64,000 bases of DNA from Triops longicaudatus. Its lineage: Eukaryota; Arthropoda; Branchiopoda; Notostraca; Triopsidae. The notes beneath the pieces are model-generated. The model had not been told where the DNA came from. It ran no database searches and worked only from the letters and a program-made list of their open reading frames with translations. Shown one piece after another: positions 34,901 through 44,531 of this stretch (position 1 is its first letter; each line of letters opens with the position of its first letter). The DNA lies in the NCBI GenBank assembly GCA_022885665.1, contig JAGQDJ010000206.1, forward strand, positions 1 to 64,000, in the 5' to 3' direction. A program made the translations under genes and the position numbers.

Positions 34901-36223
34901 TGCATTTAACGCTGCAATAAACAAGAAATTCTTGGCAGGATAAACACTATTGCCAAAAACTAATCGTTTCTGAATACAAAACTTTCGAAGCTTGTTAGGT
35001 ATAATTGCCTAGCAAGTAGCTGTATACAAGCTTTAGCTAATACATAAAAAGCATACAGCCATCTGTTGGTCAACGTGAACAGTAAGCTTCGATAAGTTCT
35101 CAGAACTTGTTTTCTGCCCTCAGTTCACATTTTGAAATCAACAGTTGGTGAAAAAAATGCATCTGTAACTGTGATAAACAAATAACTCTAAGCAAAAATA
35201 CGCATTACATTCCAAAAATAAGTGAGTTTTGCACACAGAACCACGGAAACTCGTCAACTACGTTGCCTAGCAACTGGCTCTGGCAACTGATTATATAAAC
35301 AAAACTTTTGAGGTCATCTATTGGTCAGCCCAGACAATCGAATTTTGGTTGCATAACGCTGAATTGGCTCAGACGTTTTTAAATACTGTATATCAATACT
35401 TGCTAATGGAGTTTAGGCTAAGACCAAAGTGCAGTATCTGTTATTATCAACTGACGTACTTACTCCTGTAGCAAAAAAAAAAAATATAACTAAATACGCT
35501 TTTTCCGCCTCTAGGCAAACTTGAAGCTACTAAGCAACATGTTGCCTAGCAACCAGTTGTGTACGAGCTCTGAGCAATATAAACGACACAAGGTCACTTG
35601 TTGGCAGGAAATAGTCCCAGCGCTCGTTACGTAATGCTGAGTCAGGTTAGGGTTTGTTAATTCGTCCTTCAAGCTCCAATGAAGACAAAAGTAAGAACTA
35701 AAGTTACCACCAACGCTGGCTGGACATCCAAATGTCCGTATAGACAGACGGTTTTCTTATTAGGATCGTTTCCTAATTCTCCCATCAAAACGGGCGGCAA
35801 GGGCAAGGTTTCTCCGCTCGGCAAGGTCTAGGAAAAGCCACAAGATTAATTCCTTCTACTTCTTCCTTTCATTCCACACTTTCTTATGCAGATTTTTTCT
35901 AGATTTCTTAACACATTAATTTGAGTACTTGTGTCCCGACGTCAGCTAATTCCGTCGTGGCTCCTAGGGCTTTCAATTTCGTTTCAGCCCATTGGATCAT
36001 GCGTTTAATCTCGCCCCGGGTTTCAGGCCACGCCGAGACGGATTTAATGGCCACGGCTTCTCTCAGATTGTCGATAAACTCCTTTTGATGGGCATCAATA
36101 TACCTGGAAGCGAATTAAAACAGATTTTGTTAAGAAGTTCTACAAATTTCGAACGATTTCGTCAAGATTTTGATACTCAATTTTCGGTACTTACTGGAAC
36201 ACGGGTGCGATTTCGGAATCCAT
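31959..36223 (-). CDS. CNDP2: Cytosolic non-specific dipeptidase (M20 metallopeptidase)
   Basis: Cleaves Cys-Gly and many other dipeptides in the cytosol using two metal ions. Nine exons (descending): 36223-36195, 36103-35929, 35827-35711, 34634-34479, 34374-34142, 33804-33609, 33053-32832, 32691-32542, 32105-31959; 474 residues, close to vertebrate CNDP2 length. Metal ligands and catalytic residues are all present: GHLDVQPA (H100, catalytic D102), GRGATDDKGP (D132), GMEESGSEG (base E166, ligand E167), CISDNYW (D196), DLHSGVFGGSV (H229), DDGAHSQNEK (H446). No signal peptide. All splice phases agree. Exon 5 uses the donor GT|GTACGA to keep Val in frame. The intron between exons 3 and 4 holds a tandem repeat. 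Confidence 0.97.
32230..32345. repeat. AT-rich minisatellite in CNDP2 intron
   Basis: GAATATATTAAAT-like blocks recur about five times in the last CNDP2 intron (32106-32541). Local low-complexity expansion. Confidence 0.65.
33110..33485. repeat. TTAACCGA-rich degenerate repeat in CNDP2 intron
   Basis: The words AATTAACCGAGT, TTAACCGAATT and GATTAACCGAGTC recur at about 33138, 33331, 33394, 33433 and 33466. The pair near 33138 and 33394 suggests a unit of about 255 bp. Sequence between is poorly conserved. Confidence 0.45.
34755..35665. repeat. Four diverged tandem units in CNDP2 intron
   Basis: The block GTTGCCTAGCAAC(C/T)GG followed about 55 bases later by CATCTGTTGGTCA recurs near 34790, 35008, 35267 and 35540, a period of roughly 220-270 bp. 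The array starts with ACAAACCCCAACCCTACTCA and ends with the inverse CAGGTTAGGGTTTGT, linking it to the satellite in the insulin-array intron. Confidence 0.68.
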
Positions 36224-36513
36224 TATTGCTTATGTCGTGTCTAAACACACGTTATAACGCGTAAGAATTGATGAAAACTCAAAGCAGACGGCAAAAGGTT
36301 GGAAAATGGAAAAGATAAGTCACAGGACTCGATCAACTGATACAAGTGGGCGGAGCAGACTGGACACTGACCGTTGTTATCTTATGTTTAAAGTGGGCGG
36401 GGTTCAAAGGGTAACAACTGATTTTCAAGGTTGCTCCTGTATAAGCTCAGTAAACTCGTTTTACAATTCACAAAACAAAAGATTGGTCGGGTGACAACAC
36501 GTTAAACGTCAAC

Positions 36514-36582
36514 AGAAACTCCCGTGCTCACAACCCGCAGGATTGAGGGACGCGAGCGCTTACCACTAGCGACGCCCAGACA
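36514..36582 (-). pseudogene. tRNA-derived relic (SINE-like)
   Basis: On the minus strand GGCGTCGCTAGTGGTAAGCG looks like a tRNA 5' half with A-box (TAGTGGTAAGCGC). It is followed by CTCGCGTCCCTCAATCCTGC and GGGTTGTGAGCACGGG at B-box distance. The stems do not pair well enough for a working tRNA. Most likely the head of an old SINE. Confidence 0.35.
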
Positions 36583-36819
36583 CAAACTTTTACCTTGATG
36601 CTGTGCCAATGCTAAGAACCCGCAAGTTCAGGGCCACATCGTGGTTCACTGCTTACCTGACGCAATTTACACTTCTTTTTAATTGTGAACCAAATGTTGC
36701 TTCCCATGAGTACTTTTTACTGTAAAACTAAGAATAAAGGATGTTAACATGCTTTGAAACACTAATCTTTCACAATTTTCGTGTATTTTGGGTAATTTAC
36801 GAAGGTTTGGAAAGCATTG

Positions 36820-37115
36820 CTTCCAGGCTCATGAACCGCGAAATACGACGACACTACTTAAAAGCATTGCAAGGGACGCGCTTAAGACGAGGTATAACCT
36901 CATAAAAAGCGGGAAAACCAGAAAAATCTCCACATATCAAGGTTACAGATATAAATTTGAGCTGTAAAAGTCACTTAAACACTTGAAAAGAAAATCATTG
37001 CTAAAATCTCGAGACATTTGAGCTGTCAAGGCTCACAAACAGTGTAAGCTGAGAACTGCGCTTTAAATAGCATTGTGAGTAGACCGTAAATTCCGCGTAA
37101 AGCGAGGTAAACCCA
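36820..37115 (+). repeat. Two further copies of the dispersed GCGTAA repeat
   Basis: Near 36831-36893 and 37030-37112: ACCGCGAAATACGACGACAC, AGCATTGCAAGG, CGCTTAAGACGAGGT; and CAGTGTAAGCTGAG, AGCATTGTGAG, CGCGTAAAGCGAGGTA. Same word order as the COPB1-intron copies. Unit length is about 80 bp with spacing of about 200. Confidence 0.5.
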
Positions 37116-37898
37116 CGAAACGCGGGATACTTTTAAAGTAACCAACGTTTTTCATCATTTAAAATCAGCAAAAATTAAATTGTTTAAAAAATCGAACAAT
37201 ACGAAAACAAACTTACATTTTAGAGTTAAATCATTTAAATATTAAGAAATTATCCTGAAATAATTAAATATAAACACAAGCTTTCGCGAGATTAATCATA
37301 AAATAGAATTACGAAACAAAATACGACGTAAATGCACGAAAGAAGATGGATCTCGAAACTGCAAGGAAATTACTAAAATAAAAGAGGACGATGGTGTATA
37401 ATCCCTTTACTGGAAATTAGGTTAAGTCATATCCCGTTGGGTTAATTATAATAATGGAGGTAAGAATTCCCTGTGGAGGCCTTGAAAACGTGGGCCTTCA
37501 GAAGAAAAAGTTTTCGGCCGTCGAATTTCCGCCTGCGGGCCCAACGTGTACCCAACAACGTTTTTAATTCCCGTAGCCTTTTCCGGGAATCAATAATCAT
37601 TCCAAGGTAAAATAAGCTGAGGTTTTTGGTCTTCGGCCCCAAAAAGATCGAACTTGTAAATATATGTTAAACTTATGCACTTCCCTTTTTAACTTATATG
37701 CCGTCCTTCACTTTCCAAAAATTGTAAAATAAGTTTCTTTCCCTTTATTAAAAAAAAGCTTAAATCATCCATTTTCAAGTCAGAAATGCTTATCCTTCAA
37801 TTAAGCATAAATAATTCTGAAGTGCAGTACTTGAAAATTACTTAAAAGTTTTAAGAGATGTATCTTCTGCCGTGAAAAGCCTCTAAAAATGAAAGTAA

Positions 37899-38159
37899 GT
37901 TCAAAGTTATACAATTTCCACATGCGGACACAATAATTGCCTCGAAAGAAAATGCTACAGATGCGAGAAGTGGTTCCCTCTCGGTTGTCCAGACAAGATC
38001 TCGCAGTTACTTCAATGCTTAGATAGACATCCCCGCTGGGATTCCATCCACACGCCAGTTTATGAAAAGGAGTACGCAGAGACGGCTATTCGAAACTTAT
38101 TTACCACTTTTCTCGAACTTTACACCCTGCTTGGTGAACTTAGCCATTTCTTTCAGTAA
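37899..38159 (+). other. Cysteine-rich open stretch, possible exon
   Basis: An 86-codon open stretch without an ATG reads ...CGHNNCLERKCYRCEKWF then PLGCPDKISQLLQCLDRHPR and EYAETAIRNLFTTFLEL before TAA 38157-38159. Six Cys and one His in the first part suggest a zinc-binding module. No consensus acceptor with a pyrimidine tract precedes it and I recognise no family. It could be a terminal exon of a plus-strand gene or a relic. Confidence 0.28.
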
Positions 38160-38497
38160 AGTCGACATATTTGGTCTACAATTCGAATGAATAACTACGA
38201 AAATAACAAAGAAATTCTAGAAACTGAATACTTTTAAAAACTTAAGTAAAGTGTCAAGAACTGTAATATTGCATGATTCTGTCACTTTTTAAACAAAGAT
38301 GGTGTTTTCGCGCCATAACGCACAAAGAACGCAAGCCATAATTTGCAAACTAGAATTACAAGTAAAACTTTGCTAAGCTGTCTCATTCTAGAGTCCTTTT
38401 CAATGAAAGCTGCTTTAAGAATTACGAAATGTCTTACAAAAGAAGTTCTTAAGACGAAAAAAGGGGGAAAATCTTTAAGAAGCCACGTGCTCGACGG

Positions 38498-38690
38498 TCA
38501 AGCTGGAGCAGCTTTTGGTTCCCGTCTGTCATTGCACAGCTGCCTCTTCTTTTTTACATAGTACCCACACCTGCCTTTGGGAAAAACACGTCCACTGCCA
38601 TCACCTGGCTCCGGTGGAACTTTGGTCCCTTTTTTCCCCCTTGTAAACGCAATTGCCCTGTTGCAGGCGCGCGCCATGCAGTTCATAACG
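38498..38690 (-). pseudogene. Fragment resembling the TRMT13 N-terminal zinc finger
   Basis: Minus-strand reading contains GRCGYYVKKKRQLC (codons within 38534-38575), matching 10 of 14 positions of the GRCGYYVEKKKRFC start of the tRNA methyltransferase TRMT13 CCCH finger as I know it. A Met (MARACNRAI) lies about 36 codons upstream. The rest of the finger and the methyltransferase domain do not follow; the frame ends in TGA at 38498. Either an exon fragment left by duplication or a chance match. Confidence 0.33.
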
Positions 38691-39509
38691 TGAATATGGC
38701 CAGTAATTCCATGTTGGTGAACTCTCCAGGGACGCAACGGATGGCCAGCGAGATGAACCATTTCGCAAATTAAAGTTTTTAGCCCGTATTCCCTGACCAA
38801 TCATTCTTCCTAATCCCCTGGAGACAGAAAGATGAATAAATTAGGGAAACTGTTGCTCGTGTTTACTTATTGAACTACAGAAAAAAACATAATAACAATA
38901 AAATAAAATAAATAAATGTAAAATAAATAAATAAATAAATAAACATTTTCTTTCAACCGCAAGAAACAGCAACAATTCCTTTAGCGGATTATATAAAAGC
39001 CGATAATCGAAAAAAGCAAACGAAAAACACTAAAAATGCTCACAGAAGGTTTTAAGAGTTGAAATTAATGTTAAAATTTTTCTTATACATATAACCAATA
39101 AATTTTCTTATACAAACCTTATCATCAGGAATGAGGACGGACCTTTCATTGAATAATTGAAAAGCCGGACAATCGGCAAAAGCGCGAAATAGCAGCTATA
39201 TTGCCTAAAGAAGTTTTACTTTTTTTAAAAAATAAATAAATAAAAATGAATTTCGCGTATAAATATATTATCTTTACTGAAATATATTCGTTGATTATTT
39301 CGTTGTTGAGATAAGAAATAAGAAATACACTGCAGTTTACTTGCTACATAGCACACGTTTCGCCACAGCAAAATGAAGCTATTTTGGAGAAAATTTAAGG
39401 TGGACTTCTGCTTTTCAAGGCTAACCTTGAAGTGTGTGCGGTTAAACCGGCAACTGTGTCTAGCCTTGTTCTGATTAGAGGAGATATGATGTATTTCCAT
39501 GTTACTTGA

Positions 39510-39612
39510 ATCGTTTCTGTCAAGTTTTCGAGGTTTTGTCTCGTTTTACGCGGACTTTGCCATATTCTTACAATGCTATTAAAAGCGTGGGCTCCGACTT
39601 ACGCGGCTTTTG
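39510..39612 (-). repeat. Inverted copy of the dispersed GCGTAA repeat
   Basis: Read on the minus strand: GCCGCGTAAGTCGGAGCCC, then TTTTAATAGCATTGTAAG, then GTCCGCGTAAAACGAG. The same three-part order as the other copies, here in opposite orientation, showing the family is interspersed rather than tandem only. Confidence 0.5.
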
Positions 39613-40013
39613 AGTTTTGAAAGTTCAGGTTTTTCGAGATTCCAGCTAATGATCTTCATTTTGCGCATTTTAAAGATTTGAAAACAATAATAAAAACGTA
39701 TTTATGAAGAAAAAAGCCTACTTTTTTGAAAAAGATATGAAAATGTAAGTCTAAAATTAAAGCTAACCTTAAATAAGCGAATAATAAAAAAACAGAACGG
39801 TTATCGTCTCGAAAAGAACAAATATACAAATTCCAAATAGTTTGTGCTAGTACTCCTACTAAATCTTTGCTAGACGTTCAATGTAATCCACAAAGTTGAA
39901 TACACATATAAACCTTTTGTACGATGTACAGTAAGGGTTAATTGCTCTTTATGTAAACCACTTCTCTCTGTTTTGTACTACGAACATGCGGACTTATTTT
40001 CTACAAAGCACAG

Positions 40014-40144
40014 TTAGGCTACTGAGTGCGAGAAACGATCCACTTGGCTTGCTTGGACAGGCTCTGGCAACATTATATCGCTCTGCTGGAATTCATCCAC
40101 TGTCAGCAAGCAAACGTTCCCGCAGCCGTGATGTCCAGGCTTGA
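40014..40144 (-). other. Candidate terminal coding exon of unknown gene
   Basis: After a TTTTTTTGTAG acceptor, phase 1, the minus strand codes KPGHHGCGNVCLLTVDEFQQ and SDIMLPEPVQASQVDRFSHS then VA and a stop (TAA, 40016-40014). Good acceptor, balanced composition and a clean stop make it exon-like. I could not find its upstream exon with confidence and know no family. Confidence 0.3.
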
Positions 40145-40918
40145 CTACAAAAAAGGAGTACAAGACCAAGCATTATTCTTATTAGAGTGTCCCAGATAGA
40201 TGATCTTTGACGTTCTAACTAAGGGAATCCATCCTTTTCGCTGTCTCTTTTCAATAATAGCGTTTATCCGCTAGAAATATACAAACTTTATATGATAACT
40301 TCACGTAAATTACTATCGAACTCTGTAAAAAAAAAACAAGTTTTACTCTCTTCGACAAAATTTGTCCGCATTTACGAGCCAAATAACACTCCATCGATCC
40401 ACCAAGTCCATTTCGCTAATAAAACCATTTTCCCCCAATACAAAAAGAGGGTTTTCACCCTCTAACAATCTAACAACAAGACGACAAGAAGATTTATAGC
40501 TCGCTGTGCATTTTTCCTCCCAGTCTAAGTAACAATACAGTAATTAGCTGGCTAAGAGGGGGTAAAAGTTTACCCTCGTCGGTATACAGTTAATATATAC
40601 TCCTCAAACCCTGTACCCAGCCGGAATCGAGCTTCCAGCTTGTGTTTCCCAATATATAACGTGTCACGTTTCGGTCCAAAATTCCCCGAACACCGCGTGT
40701 TGGACGAAAATCGAGGAAATCCCTTAAACCGTTTCCATTTTAGGTCCCAAAACTGTTACTGCGATATTATTTCCTTTGGAAACTTGACTATAAGGTACAC
40801 CAACCCTCCTCCCCCCCCCCCTTCACCCTTGCAAACCCCTTCCCCGCATTCTAGAGCAGTCTGAAACGTACTGAAAATCTAAGAAATGTCGACATACCAG
40901 GTCACTGACATCGGGTCT

Positions 40919-40952
40919 GGGGGGTGAAGGGGGTGAAGGGGGTGAAGGGGGT
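40919..40952 (+). repeat. (GGGGGTGAA)n, strong G-quadruplex motif
   Basis: Four runs of at least five G separated by TGAA. Nearby are a C-run (about 40810-40821) and a 14-G run (about 41281-41294), giving a G/C-run cluster of about 500 bp. Confidence 0.75.
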
Positions 40953-41639
40953 GCTAACCCGACAAGGTACATGACCTCGGGTCAGTAATCACGTCCTGTG
41001 AGAAGCCTTGGGTTTTCTCTTCTTCTCTATCTTTTGTGTTGGGTTTTACAAGTGAGAGAAGTAAACGGGGATGGTTTAAACAGGGGGTGCAAAGTTCTCG
41101 GGAATGTACGGTACTCACAACACAGCCAGCCGACAACGGCCATTGTTAGTTCTGGACGCGACTGTACTGTGTACCCTCAGCGTCCTTGTTACAGTTAAAG
41201 GGTCGCGTCTGCCTCCTCGTCTATTTCAAATGGCCAGAATAGGCTTGTACTATGTTCCTAGGCCTTTTTTTTTTTACAAAAGGGGGGGGGGGGGTTCTTT
41301 CTTTTCAGAAACAATCTTTAAAAGTAAGGCAGTTAATGTCTGGGATTTTGTTTATGAATTTTCTCTAACTTAGAACGCGAAAAAGAAATTCACGACAAAA
41401 ATCCAATAATCACAATTTTGCAGATTTTTTTTTCGTGTGATTGAACAGTTGAACACAACTGACCATTTCTTTTGAAGAAAATAAGTTCTGTTATTTCAGG
41501 ATGAAAATATAACTGAAAAAAAAAATGGTTGAAAAGGAAGAAATTAAGAGTTAAAACATATTTTCCTGTCCATATTCGCACTTATGTGACTTATTGCGGT
41601 TTCTATTAGTTACTTTGTCTTACTGATCCACAGTATGTT

Positions 41640-42370
41640 TGACTGTTATAGAAGGCTTGAGTTTTCTTGCACTTTTTTGTCACAAATCGTGATCTTCTTG
41701 ACCGCGATGCGCTTCCTTTCAAAACCTCTTAAGCTATAACACAGGAAAAGAGCCGAAATTTACTGGGTAATTTTGAACATCGAATTTGCGTGGGGTAAGA
41801 GACATTGACTGTTTCTTGATTCAGACCTCATTAAGGTGGGTTAATTTACTATACTAAAGTACCAACACAAATATTGTAACTGGTCGTTGTTAAGGTTGTG
41901 TAGTAAGAATTCGAAAATACTTAAGTGCTCCCCTCCAAAAACCGGTAAGTTTTAACATGGAGAATTCACTGGGAAAATTTGAACATCAAATTTGTCTTGA
42001 CGCAAAAGACTTTTGTATCTATTTTTATATATTTTGTGAAATTGTAATCAATTTACTATACATCTAGCAGAGTTGGAGTTTCTAATTGTCGTAGTAATCT
42101 TTTGGTAGTGAAAACTCAAAAATACTAAAAAGCGCTCTTCTTCACACTTCCCTCCAAAAATCAGAACGCTATAGAACAGGAAAAAGGTCGAAATTCACTA
42201 GGTAATTTTGAACATCGAATTTTTTAGCAGGCAAAAAGCTTGAACTTACATTTTTAATTTAAGTGACAGAAAGAATGCTCACTGAGCTATACTTCTGGTA
42301 GAAATAGAGATTCTAACAGACATAGTTAATTTTCGATAGCGAAAACTCGAAGACGCTAAAAATGTACTAA
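41640..42370 (+). repeat. Degenerate tandem repeat, about 210-225 bp
   Basis: AAATTCACTGGGTAATTTTG followed by AACATCGAATT recurs near 41757, 41964 and 42189. Each is followed about 90 bases on by TTTACTATAC-like and then GAAAACTCAAAAATACTAAA-like stretches. Three old units. Confidence 0.65.
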
Positions 42371-42759
42371 AACATGTTTCTTGCTTTCAACCTCCTGTTG
42401 ATCAAAAACTGTGAAAATAACAATATTGTTTTGATATTTGATACAATCTTTCTGACGATAGAGTTTTGTCATGGCACTCGTCGTATACTGAATATGTTCG
42501 AAATTTATAAATATTTTTTAATTAATTTGCAGCGACTTCACAGATTATTGCAAGCTGCTGAAAATCTTACACAAAGTTACTGAAATATTTTTTATAGTAA
42601 TTTGATGAAAAATTGAAAGTACAACTAATGAGGAACTTGCTCTTGAAAAAACATTTAATAAAATGTAACAATTGTGCAAAACCGTCTTCAAGCGTTTTAC
42701 GCCATTTTAGAGGTTAATTCTCAAAACCGTGTAAACTGTGTATGAATGTAAAGCAGCTA

Positions 42760-43350
42760 AATTATCTGTGTTCAATTAGGTTAAGTTTAATTAGGTTAGC
42801 CTAAGTCTATGTGAGTTAGTTCAACTTAGATTTTGTGCTAGGTTACGTTCAATCACTTCGAAATTCACTGTAAAAACAGCGGAAAATCGAAAAATTGTCC
42901 AAACATTGGTTAGTTCGTTGAACTAGGTTTAAGCAAATCTTTGTTACGTTAATTTAAAGGTTATTAAGATAGGATCAAATAGGTTAAGTCAGCTATGTTT
43001 AAGCCTTTTTATGTTATGCTAGGCTTGAACTCAGATTTAGCTGGTTTGGGCGATTTTAACATTTTTAAAATCGGATTATGTTATGTTAGCTTTGATTGTT
43101 GGTTCAACCACCTTATGTTAGATTTAATTACGATAGTACGGACTATATAATACAGTTTCACACCCTAAGTCTAGTTAAGCTAGGATTAATTAGCTTAACA
43201 TAGCCTTAACTTAGCTGGATTGCGTTCCAACTTTGCTCCAAAATCCGCCTATTTTACTCAGAATGTAGCCTACTACCCTGTGCTTTTATCATTCATCATA
43301 GATCACTTTACCTTAACTTAACCTCTGTAATTTAGGTTAACCTGAATTAA
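42760..43350. repeat. Region rich in TTAGGTTA-type words
   Basis: TTAGGTTA, CTAGGTTA, GGTTAAG and their complements (TTAACCT, CCTAAG) recur many times without a fixed period. It resembles strongly decayed telomere-like or simple-sequence DNA. No coding potential. Confidence 0.4.
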
Positions 43351-44531
43351 GTTAATTCATCTTAATATTCCCCCAAAATTCTCTGTAAAACTGCTCTCAA
43401 AGCCCAAAAACTAGCCATTCACTAACAATGAAAAGTATGCACCCATAAGTTCTTCTCGTTGGCTGCCTCTTTTCTTCAACCTTTCAGGTACTGTACAGCC
43501 CTGCATATTAACCCATGGATGGCCAAGGTTCCTTGCTCCATCGCCAACAACAGTTGACCGTCGCGGACCTTTTGTATTGTGTGTGTGTGAAATTTCTAAG
43601 GTCCAGTCATGGCGGGTCGTGGTCGTGGCCCTCGTTACCACCTGGCGTCTGGCTGTAGGCCTGTTTCCTTTGGCCTTTTTCCTTTTTATAGATGCACAAG
43701 GATCAAAACTAAACTGCGACAGCAGCTGCATCGCGTCTCATGTCTCATCTCCTTCCTTCTTTTACCCTAACCAAAATTCTCAGTAAAAATGGCGGCTGCC
43801 TAGCCAGGGTTAATGTGTTTACGACCTAGATTTGGTCATTCCTTGAAACCTTTTCTGTTTCCTATCCATTTTTATACGTTTCCTTACCAATTTTGTACAG
43901 GTACGGCAAAAGAGACAAGGAAGGATATGATTTTTTTTAGGAATTTTTTGCTGAACCTGGCGGAAGTAACCTTGTGGCGTGCCTGGTGGTTAAAAAGAGA
44001 AAGAAAGATGGCCTCCAAAGTCGTAGCATCGTGATGCTTTGGGGTGCGCGGTGGCAGAAACTCAATTATTGTTAAGGCCAAGAGAACTGGGCTCAAGAAT
44101 GCCCGGATTTCCGGTCTTTTCCATCATCAGGTAGTTTGCTTTTGTTCAAGATCTTTCTGAAGGTAACGACGTTGTTTCTTCTTCCCGCGCTTTGGAAGAA
44201 CCGCTCCTCGCTGACAGCCAATCAGCGTGGGGAATTTGAATGCCTGGAACGGTTGGGAGCACAGCCAATGAGCTTGCTTGGCTTGCGCTAACCGTAGCGT
44301 GGCCGACAGGACTTGCGTATAAGCGTTCTACCTCGCTCAAGCACTGTCAGTCTGTCAGTTGCCTTTGAGTTGTTGGAGGGTGATGTTGTTGAGCGGGAGT
44401 GCCCAGTGTGTCCCATTATTAAGACAGGACACGCCAAGCAGTGCATAAAAGTGTTATATATTCACGACGGTTGAACGCTAAGACTTTAATTAACAATTTA
44501 CTGACAACGCCAGTTCTTTATTGTTGCAAAA

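Larger units (their letters stand above)
36224..44531. other. Long intergenic region between CNDP2 and MEX3
   Basis: About 8.3 kb without a complete gene. It holds a tRNA-like relic, dispersed and tandem repeats, three short exon-like pieces (listed separately), G-rich runs and, near its right end, GC-richer DNA that is probably MEX3 promoter and 5' UTR. The stretches 37.2-37.8 and 38.9-39.5 kb are plain AT-rich sequence. Confidence 0.5.

Noticed and set aside
40998..41198. Signal-peptide-like frame (FSLLLYLLCWVL)
   Set aside because: No ATG start, stop codon just upstream, and no plausible acceptor; the cysteines have no family pattern.
43608..43787. 59-codon ATG frame starting MAGRGRGPRY upstream of MEX3
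   Set aside because: No family match, GC-rich promoter-like DNA, and an overlapping longer frame on the other strand; probably 5' flank of MEX3.
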